33,431 nt of DNA from NCBI GenBank assembly GCA_039930945.1, contig JBDTSW010000011.1:1-33431 (forward strand), written 5' to 3'. This DNA comes from JBDTSW01 sp039930945 (GTDB taxonomy: Bacteria; Actinomycetota; Thermoleophilia; Solirubrobacterales; 70-9). Within the stretch, counting starts at the first letter, position 1, and each line of letters starts with the position of its first letter. A model generated the notes under the pieces. It was not told where the DNA came from. It searched no databases and saw only the letters and a program-made list of their open reading frames with translations. Below, piece after piece: positions 28,575-33,431 of the stretch. The translations under genes and the position numbers were made by a program.

Positions 28575-29629
28575 CGGCCCAGGACCCTCTCAGCGGCCCG
28601 CAGCGCCCTGCCGGCGGTGCCGAGGATCTGGCGCACCGCGCTCGGCTTGCGGTGGATGCGATCGCCGAGCTCGTCCGCCTGCCAGCGGACCGAGTCCTCG
28701 AGCGTCTCCTCGTGGGGCCGCGGCCTGAAGCCCAGCTCGCGCTTGGCCTTGGTGTTGCGGTAGATCCACCACATGGTCCCCGAGCGCACCTCATCGGGCG
28801 CGATCGGCAGCGGCAGCCCGATCCTCGCCGCCAGCAGCGCACCGCTCGTGGCGATCCGCGAGGGCACCTTCAGCGGCGGCTGCTCGACGCCGGAGATTCG
28901 CGAGAGGTCGGCGAACAGCCGGTCGAGGGTGAAGTTGCGCGCGCCGAGGATGTAGCGCTCGCCGACCTCGCCCCTGCGATCGGCCAACAGGTGACCGGTG
29001 GCGACGTCGCGGACATCGACGATGTTGAGCCCGCCGTCGACGTAGGCGGGAATCCTGCCCAAGAGGAAGTTGCGGACCAGGCTCATCGAGGTGGTGCTCG
29101 GGTCCTCGGGGCCGAGCACGAAGCTGGGGTTGACGATCACCACCGGCAGCCCGCGGGCGGCCGCCCGCAGCGCCTCGACCTCCGCCTCGTGCTTGGAATT
29201 GACGTAGGCGATCCCGAGGTGGCCGGCGGTAAACGGCTGCTTCTCGTCCGCGGGCGCGCCCGGCTTGGCCGGGCCGACGGCGGCCACCGAGGAGGTGAAG
29301 ACCAAACGCTCGACCTCCGCCCTCAGCGCCTCCTCGAAGACGATCCGGGCGCCGCGGACGTTGGTCTCGAAGACCGCCACGCGGTCGGCCTCGCGAAGCG
29401 AGGTGCGCCCGGCGACGTGGAAGACGCGCTCGATTCCCTTCATCGCCCTGCGCACCGCGCGCCGGTCGGTGATGTCGCCGGTCGCGCGCTCGAACTCGAT
29501 CCCGTCGAGATGGCCGGTCTCGGACGTCCTGCGCAGCAACAAGCGCAGCGCGTCGCCGCGCTCGGCGAGCCGATGCACCACGTGCGAGCCGATGAACCCG
29601 CTGCCGCCCGTTACGAGGGTCGTTGCCAC
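28571..29629 (-). CDS. NAD-dependent epimerase/dehydratase (extended SDR)
   Basis: 352-residue extended short-chain dehydrogenase. The nucleotide-binding loop is TLVTGGSGFIGSHVVHRLAE; the catalytic Tyr and Lys are in AYVNSKHEAEVEAL; the substrate side contains VIVNPSFVLGPEDPS and NIVDVRDVATGHLLA. It resembles dihydroflavonol-reductase-like/hopanoid-type sugar or sterol epimerases; the substrate is unknown. A reductase of this superfamily (CerR) acts in Caulobacter ceramide synthesis, but it is 27 kb from the candidate ceramide pair here. The GTG at 29629 is preferred, with TACCCT six bases before it; the open frame upstream antisense to the DegV gene is spurious. Confidence 0.82.
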   Translation of the reverse strand: MATTLVTGGSGFIGSHVVHRLAERGDALRLLLRRTSETGHLDGIEFERATGDITDRRAVRRAMKGIERVFHVAGRTSLREADRVAVFETNVRGARIVFEEALRAEVERLVFTSSVAAVGPAKPGAPADEKQPFTAGHLGIAYVNSKHEAEVEALRAAARGLPVVIVNPSFVLGPEDPSTTSMSLVRNFLLGRIPAYVDGGLNIVDVRDVATGHLLADRRGEVGERYILGARNFTLDRLFADLSRISGVEQPPLKVPSRIATSGALLAARIGLPLPIAPDEVRSGTMWWIYRNTKAKRELGFRPRPHEETLEDSVRWQADELGDRIHRKPSAVRQILGTAGRALRAAERVLGR

Positions 29630-29635
29630 CGTCGC

Positions 29636-29641
29636 AGGGTA
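29636..29641 (-). promoter_or_regulatory. -10 box TACCCT of the epimerase gene
   Basis: Minus-strand TACCCT, six bases, GTG at 29629; no Shine-Dalgarno. Confidence 0.4.
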
Positions 29642-29707
29642 CGGACTGACGCCAAACAGGCGCACGTCCTCTGGCCGACTTGTCCCCGCCGCGCGCGTCG
29701 ATGCTGA

Positions 29708-29713
29708 TAGAAC
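29708..29713 (+). promoter_or_regulatory. extended -10 TGATAGAAC of the DegV gene
   Basis: TAGAAC preceded by TGA (extended -10 pattern), seven bases before GTG at 29721. The sixth position is C rather than T. Confidence 0.4.
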
Positions 29714-29720
29714 CGCGCCG

Positions 29721-30602
29721 GTGAGCCCGGGCTCCCAGACGGCAATCGTCACCGATACGACGGCATACATCCCCGACGACCTCGTCGCCGAGCGCGGCAT
29801 CCATCTCGTCAGCCTCTATGTGACGCTCGACGGCGAGCAGCGTGCCGAGAGCGAGATCACCACCGACGCCTACGACGACTTCTTCGAGCGGCTGCGACGC
29901 TCGGACACCGGCGCCTCCACCTCTCAGCCCTCGGTCGGCGACTTCGTCGAGGTCTACGAGCCGCTCCTTGCCGACGGCGGCGGGGTGATCTCGATCCATC
30001 TCTCCGCGGGCATCTCCGGCACCTGTGACTCGGCGTCGCAGGCCAAGCAGCAGCTGACCGAAGGCGGCAAGGGCGGCGAGCGGATCGACGTCCTCGACAG
30101 CCGCTCGGCCTGCGGGGGCCAGGCGATGGTGGTGCTCGAGGCCGCGGGCGCGATCGAGCGGGGCCGCAGCCGAGGCGAGGCGCTCGACGCCGCCCAGCAG
30201 GCCCGCAAGTCGCTGAAGCTGTGGTTCGCCGTCGACACGCTCGAGTACCTGCGCAAGGGCGGGCGCATCGGCGCCGCCCAGGCGCTGCTGGGATCGGCGC
30301 TTCAGATCAAGCCGATCCTGACCCTGGAGGAGGAGGTCACCCCGATCGAGCGCGTCCGCACCCGCCGGCGCGCGTTAGAGCGGCTGGTCGACCTCGCCAA
30401 GGACCGCAAGGAGACCGGGGCGACCGCCTGGATCGTGCAGCACATCCACGACCCCGAGGCCGCCCGTGCGCTGGTCGAGCAGGGCCGCGAGATCTTCCAG
30501 GACGACCCCGTCATGGTCTCCGAGGTCGGCCCCGTGATCGGCGCCCATGTCGGCCCCGGCCTGCTCGGATTCGGCAGCCTGAAGAGCGAGTTCTTGCGCT
30601 AG
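29721..30602 (+). CDS. DegV-family fatty-acid-binding protein
   Basis: 293 residues. DegV/FakB proteins bind a fatty acid for phosphorylation by FakA. Start AIVTDTTAYIPDDLVAERGI is the conserved N-terminal strand and DT motif; TSQPSVGDFVEVYE and SIHLSAGISGTCDSASQAKQ supply the ligand-head contacts; GGRIGAAQALLGSALQIKPI and IGAHVGPGLLGFGSL are further signatures. No fakA-like kinase is in view. The GTG at 29721 is chosen because the DegV fold begins there and TAGAAC is seven bases upstream; the frame is open much further upstream, overlapping the divergent epimerase gene. It converges on the DUF3618 gene with four bases between stops. Confidence 0.88.
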   Translation: MSPGSQTAIVTDTTAYIPDDLVAERGIHLVSLYVTLDGEQRAESEITTDAYDDFFERLRRSDTGASTSQPSVGDFVEVYEPLLADGGGVISIHLSAGISGTCDSASQAKQQLTEGGKGGERIDVLDSRSACGGQAMVVLEAAGAIERGRSRGEALDAAQQARKSLKLWFAVDTLEYLRKGGRIGAAQALLGSALQIKPILTLEEEVTPIERVRTRRRALERLVDLAKDRKETGATAWIVQHIHDPEAARALVEQGREIFQDDPVMVSEVGPVIGAHVGPGLLGFGSLKSEFLR

Positions 30603-30606
30603 ACGG

Positions 30607-30882
30607 CTAGCGGCGGCGGCGCAGCGCCAGCAGCCCGCCGACGGCGAAGCCGACCACGGCGGCACCGACCATCAGCTCCTGGCGGTGCTCGCGGACCTGG
30701 CGGCGCCAGTCGGTCAGCTCGGTGACGCGGCCGCGAAGCGCCTCGACCGACCTGCCGAGCTGCTCGCGCTGGGTCTCGATGTCGCGGCGGATCTCGGACG
30801 AGTTGCGCCCGGGGGCGCCCGCAGTGCGGCGGGCGACGGGCTCGCCGGCGCCGCTGACGTAGATGTCGGTGGAGTCGCTCAT
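30607..30882 (-). CDS. DUF3618 membrane protein
   Basis: 91 residues: NSSEIRRDIETQREQLGRSV, a helical DUF3618 core, then EALRGRVTELTDWRRQVREH and a C-terminal membrane helix ELMVGAAVVGFAVGGLLAL with a polyarginine end. Function unknown. Last of a three-gene unit; its ATG overlaps the preceding stop (ATGA). The trio DUF4235, PF07332 and DUF3618 is a recurring actinobacterial envelope cassette. Confidence 0.82.
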   Translation of the reverse strand: MSDSTDIYVSGAGEPVARRTAGAPGRNSSEIRRDIETQREQLGRSVEALRGRVTELTDWRRQVREHRQELMVGAAVVGFAVGGLLALRRRR

Positions 30883-31325
30883 GGTTCCCTCGCATACGGG
30901 GTGGTGTCGCCCTCGAGCGTCTGGCGCACGCGCTTGGCCTCCTCGATCGCGAGGTCGGGCGTCGGCGGCGAGCCCTTTTGGAAGGAGCGATAGGCGAAGT
31001 ACCCGGCGCCGGCCGCGACTCCGAACCAGAAGAGCGCCTCGACCATGAAGCCGATCCAGACGTCATCTTCGAAGAAGAGGTCGTTGAGCAACCAGGCGAT
31101 GCCGTGCATCAGCATCGCCAGGCCCATCAGGGCGAAGACCCCGGCGGCAATCCCGACGACGCCGCCTCGCAGCAGCGCCGTGACCTTCTCGGTCACCTCG
31201 GCCTTGGCCAGCTCGATCTCCTCGCGGACCAGGGTCGAGACCTGCTCGGAGACATCGAAGACCATCTCCCCGACCGAGCGCGGATCCTCCCCGTTCGGGC
31301 CCCTGACGTTCGGGTCCGGGCTCAC
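30879..31325 (-). CDS. phage-holin-superfamily-III membrane protein (PF07332 type)
   Basis: 148 residues: cytoplasmic helix SVGEMVFDVSEQVSTLVREE, ELAKAEVTEKVTALLRGG, then two hairpinned membrane pairs (GIAAGVFALMGLAMLMHGIA and GFMVEALFWFGVAAGAGYFA). The family is named after phage holins but is chromosomal in actinobacteria, with unknown function. The GTG at 31325 overlaps the preceding stop (GTGA), and AAGGAGG lies ten bases upstream; an open frame to 31427 is ignored. Confidence 0.8.
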   Translation of the reverse strand: MSPDPNVRGPNGEDPRSVGEMVFDVSEQVSTLVREEIELAKAEVTEKVTALLRGGVVGIAAGVFALMGLAMLMHGIAWLLNDLFFEDDVWIGFMVEALFWFGVAAGAGYFAYRSFQKGSPPTPDLAIEEAKRVRQTLEGDTTPYAREP

Positions 31326-31456
31326 TCGGGCGGGTCCTCCTTGAAGACGCGGTACCAGACCACCGCCGAGAGCCGGTGCGCGGCGACGCTCGCGAGCGCG
31401 CCGGTCGCGGCCAGCAGGCCCGCCCAAAGCAGTCTTCTGACGACGTCGTTATCCAT
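31322..31456 (-). CDS. small DUF4235-like membrane protein
   Basis: 44 residues: MDNDVVRRLLWAGLLAATG, ALASVAAHRLSAVVWYRVFK and the end EDPPE. One membrane helix, an amphipathic helix and the typical E-x-PP end of DUF4235 proteins. It is encoded in an overlapping frame to the next gene (GTGA). Upstream lies a small hairpin GGCGAC-CTGA-GTCGCC (31480-31495). First gene of the three-gene envelope cassette. Confidence 0.75.
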   Translation of the reverse strand: MDNDVVRRLLWAGLLAATGALASVAAHRLSAVVWYRVFKEDPPE

Positions 31457-31536
31457 CTTCGGAGCCCTCGTCGGGCGCGGGCGACCTGAGTCGCCGCCTA
31501 CCCGCAGGTGTCGGGGGAGTAAACCATCCGGACCGG

Positions 31537-32148
31537 CTAGGCGCGGGTCCGGTCTCTCTCGAGGCCGCCGCAGATCGTCTCCACGACCATCTCGCGTGAG
31601 CGGTCGAAGTCGTCGTCGCCGGCGGGAATCAGCTCGAAGACCCAGCCCGACAACAGCTGCTCGATCGCCCCGTAGAACCACATCGAGGCGATCAGCGGAT
31701 CGATGTCGTCGCGAAACTCGCCCGACTTCTGCGCGTCGGCGACGATCTTCGCGATCGACTCGTAGGCGCGGTTGATCTCGGGCAGGTGGGTGCGCCCGAA
31801 GGAGTTCGCCGCGCGGGTGACCTCGACGATGATCACCTTCATCAGCTCGGGGTCGTAGCGGTAGGAGTCGATGATGAAGCGGGCGACCGAGTCCAGCTTC
31901 TCGCGACCGGAGACATCCTTCGCGTCGACCTCGTCGATCGCCGCCAGCAGCAGCGACCAGCGCTCCTCGAAGAGCTCGTTCATCACCTGGTCCTTGGACT
32001 TGAAGTAGTGGTAGACGAGGCCGTAGGCGACCCCGGCCTCGTCGGCGATGTCCGAGACCCGGCACGAGTGGTAGCCCTGACGGGCGAAGACGCGGATGCC
32101 GGCGTCGAGGATCTGGCGGCGGCGGTCGACCGGCGGCGCCTTGCTCAT
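31537..32148 (-). CDS. TetR-family transcriptional regulator
   Basis: 203 residues. The N-terminal helix-turn-helix RRRQILDAGIRVFARQGYHS, CRVSDIADEAGVAYGLVYHY and FKSKDQVMNELFEERW is canonical TetR (about 8-55); the remaining helical domain binds an unknown ligand and forms the dimer. Its ATG overlaps the nitrilase stop (TGATG), so it is cotranscribed with that gene. A perfect 16-bp palindrome sits over the promoter of this operon and is the natural candidate operator, implying autoregulation (inference). Confidence 0.88.
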   Translation of the reverse strand: MSKAPPVDRRRQILDAGIRVFARQGYHSCRVSDIADEAGVAYGLVYHYFKSKDQVMNELFEERWSLLLAAIDEVDAKDVSGREKLDSVARFIIDSYRYDPELMKVIIVEVTRAANSFGRTHLPEINRAYESIAKIVADAQKSGEFRDDIDPLIASMWFYGAIEQLLSGWVFELIPAGDDDFDRSREMVVETICGGLERDRTRA

Positions 32149-32987
32149 CAGGCGCGCACCTCCTGCGGCCAGCGGTAGGCCCCCGGACGCCGGTTGGCGA
32201 GCGATGGCAGCTCCGAGCGCACCCGCTTCTGCTCGGCGAGGTCCAGGTCGGCGGCGACGAAGCACTCCGAGTCCGCCGCCTCGGCGAGGACCGTGCCCCA
32301 GGGGTCGACGATCATCGAGTGGCCCCAGGAGTCGTAGTGCGGCAGCGCCTGGCCGACCTGGTTGGGAGCGACGACGAAGAACTGGTTCTCGATCGCCCGG
32401 GCACGCAGCAGGACCTCCCAGTGGTCGCGGCCGGTGACCGCGGTGAAGGCGGCGGGTACGGTGACGATCCGGGCGCCGCCCAGGGCGAGGATCCGGTAGA
32501 GCTCGGGGAAGCGCAGGTCATAACACACGCTGAGGCCGATCTCGACCGTCTCCCGATCGAGATCGGCGTCGGCGGAGACGACGTCCTCGCCCGCGGCCTC
32601 GGTGTCGGACTCGCGGTAGGAGACGCCGCCGACGTCGACGTCGAAGAGGTGGATCTTGCGGTAGCTGGCGACGATCTCGCCGTCGGCGTCGATCAACGCC
32701 GAGGTGTTGAAGAGGTGATCCAATCCCTCGACCCGCTCTGCGATCGAGCCGGCGACGATCGTCACCCCCAGCTCGCGCGCCCAGCCCTTGACCGCGGTCA
32801 GCGTCGGCCCGTCGAGCGCCTCAGCGCCGGAGCGCAGCGCCTCGGCCTCGCCGAGGACGTTCCACTTCTCCGGCAGCGCCACCAGCTCGGCCCCGTCGGC
32901 CGCGGCATCGCGAACGAGCCCCTCGGCGACCGAGAGGTTTCGGCCGAGGTCGGCGGTTGAGTTGACTTGTATGGCCGCGACGCGCAT
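32148..32987 (-). CDS. nitrilase-superfamily carbon-nitrogen hydrolase (Nit1/Nit2-like)
   Basis: 279-residue amidase with the Glu-Lys-Cys triad: E40 in LVALPEKW, K111 in YRKIHLFD and C155 in SVCYDLRFPELYR. The overall pattern, with DVDVGG and HSMIVDPWGTVLAEA, is closest to the Nit1/Nit2/omega-amidase or deaminated-glutathione amidase branch, which clears damaged glutathione or alpha-keto amides; the exact substrate cannot be set by eye. The ATG at 32987 is used. TAGATT (33001-33006) is the likely -10 box, overlapped by a 16-bp palindrome. Operon with the tetR gene. Confidence 0.85.
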   Translation of the reverse strand: MRVAAIQVNSTADLGRNLSVAEGLVRDAAADGAELVALPEKWNVLGEAEALRSGAEALDGPTLTAVKGWARELGVTIVAGSIAERVEGLDHLFNTSALIDADGEIVASYRKIHLFDVDVGGVSYRESDTEAAGEDVVSADADLDRETVEIGLSVCYDLRFPELYRILALGGARIVTVPAAFTAVTGRDHWEVLLRARAIENQFFVVAPNQVGQALPHYDSWGHSMIVDPWGTVLAEAADSECFVAADLDLAEQKRVRSELPSLANRRPGAYRWPQEVRA

Positions 32988-32988
32988 T

Positions 32989-33004
32989 GATTGACGGGTC
33001 AATC
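32989..33004. promoter_or_regulatory. operator-like palindrome GATTGAC-GG-GTCAATC
   Basis: Perfect 7+2+7 inverted repeat ending two bases before the nitrilase ATG codon and covering the predicted transcript start and part of the TAGATT -10 box. Size and place suit a TetR-type dimer; the operon's own TetR is the obvious candidate. Confidence 0.6.
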
Positions 33005-33006
33005 TA
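33001..33006 (-). promoter_or_regulatory. -10 box TAGATT of the nitrilase-tetR operon
   Basis: Minus-strand TAGATT, 13 bases before ATG at 32987; overlaps the right arm of the palindrome. Confidence 0.45.
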
Positions 33007-33029
33007 GGAGGATACCCCCGCCCGGCGGC

Positions 33030-33035
33030 TAGCCT
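33030..33035 (+). promoter_or_regulatory. -10 box TAGCCT of the second epimerase gene
   Basis: TAGCCT, seven bases (CCGCTTG), ATG at 33043; leaderless. Confidence 0.5.
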
Positions 33036-33042
33036 CCGCTTG

Positions 33043-33420
33043 ATGCCACGCGGCTTTCAGACGGCTTTCGTCACCGGTGGATCGGGCTTCATCGGCGGCC
33101 GCCTGGTGCGCCGGCTGGCCGGCGAGGGCGTGCAGGTGCGGGCTTTGGCGCGCTCGGACGGATCCGTCGCCGCCGTCTCCGAGCTGGGCGCCGAGGCGGT
33201 CCGCGGCGAGCTCGGCGACCCGGCCGCGATGGCCCTCGGCGCCGAGGGCTGCGAGATCAGCTTCCACCTCGCCGCCCACGTCGCCGACTGGGGGCCGATG
33301 GAGGACTTCGTCCGCGGCAACATCGACGGCACTCGGAACGCGCTGGAGGCCTCGCGCCGCGCCCGGGTGAGGCGCTTCGTCTCTATGAAGAAGGGCTCGG
33401 TGTCAAGCAGCGGTCGCTAG
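33043..33420 (+). CDS. NAD-dependent epimerase/dehydratase, N-terminal part, disrupted
   Basis: 125 codons. The NAD loop FVTGGSGFIGGRLVRRLAGE, the dinucleotide region up to ISFHLAAHVADWG and NIDGTRNALEASRRARVRRF are a normal extended-SDR N-terminus. After RRFV, where family members continue with a serine-rich strand and the catalytic Tyr, the sequence becomes SMKKGSVSSSGR and stops at 33418-33420. About two thirds of the enzyme is missing. The last 50 bases are less GC-rich and look foreign, so a sequencing or assembly error at the contig edge is at least as likely as a real truncation. Confidence 0.65.
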   Translation: MPRGFQTAFVTGGSGFIGGRLVRRLAGEGVQVRALARSDGSVAAVSELGAEAVRGELGDPAAMALGAEGCEISFHLAAHVADWGPMEDFVRGNIDGTRNALEASRRARVRRFVSMKKGSVSSSGR

Positions 33421-33431
33421 GTCAGGGTCCT

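Noticed and set aside
30879..31325. Prophage remnant suggested by the holin-family protein
   Set aside because: PF07332-type proteins are chromosomal in actinobacteria and occur with DUF4235 and DUF3618; no phage genes are nearby.
1..33431. CRISPR arrays, tRNA or rRNA genes, transposases
   Set aside because: No regularly spaced repeats, cloverleaf with T-loop motif, conserved rRNA stretch or DDE/serine recombinase product was recognised.

Overview
High-GC (about 70%) bacterial DNA, most likely from an actinobacterium of the class Thermoleophilia (Solirubrobacterales/Gaiellales type). This is inferred from an actinobacterial-type integration host factor, Mce-type lipid permeases, a GabD2-like aldehyde dehydrogenase, a DUF4235/PF07332/DUF3618 membrane cassette and widespread leaderless gene starts. 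No rRNA, tRNA, CRISPR array or transposase was recognised. Genes are tightly packed, with many ATGA/GTGA stop-start overlaps.

Layout. 1-2641: a partial gene, then a GNAT-fold acyltransferase and a serine-palmitoyltransferase-like enzyme transcribed divergently from a 24-bp gap; this is a candidate ceramide/sphingolipid pair. 2642-4308: a long leader and an IHF-like nucleoid protein, then two small proteins of unknown function. 4394-11297 (minus): one large lipid-transport operon, MlaE-MlaE-MlaF-MMPL/RND-TlpA-like-B3/4, with no Mce substrate-binding protein. 11457-16583 (plus): a lipoprotein, two PQQ-type sugar dehydrogenases, a wrecked third copy and an aldehyde dehydrogenase. 16593-24784 (minus): cobalamin-dependent methionine synthase, a possible 32-codon leaderless small gene, a glycosyltransferase fused to a flippase-like membrane domain, and a large membrane protein with a YGIGNE motif. 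24756-28574: coproheme decarboxylase, ferredoxin reductase, BolA, CGFS glutaredoxin, an HTH membrane protein, an A-type Fe-S carrier and a glutaredoxin/GST-like protein, a heme and Fe-S block. 28571-33431: two NAD-dependent epimerases (the second disrupted at the window edge), DegV, the envelope cassette, and a nitrilase-TetR operon whose promoter carries a perfect 16-bp palindrome.

Two signals run across the window. (1) A family of dispersed palindromic elements: at least five copies (around 6993-7144, 8533-8580, 10411-10463, 17085-17135 and 20378-20483). They share a GCGAAGC-type hairpin tip and a tail close to GGAGTTATTCC, but each has a different and still perfectly paired outer stem. Two copies sit in frame inside conserved genes (the RND transporter and methionine synthase) and are read in the same frame in both, reminiscent of the Rickettsia palindromic elements. 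(2) A leaderless start grammar: TANNNT, seven bases, then ATG/GTG. It recurs at many genes, corrects several start codons, and produces two overlapping back-to-back -10 boxes between the putative ceramide genes. All alignments and counts were made by eye.
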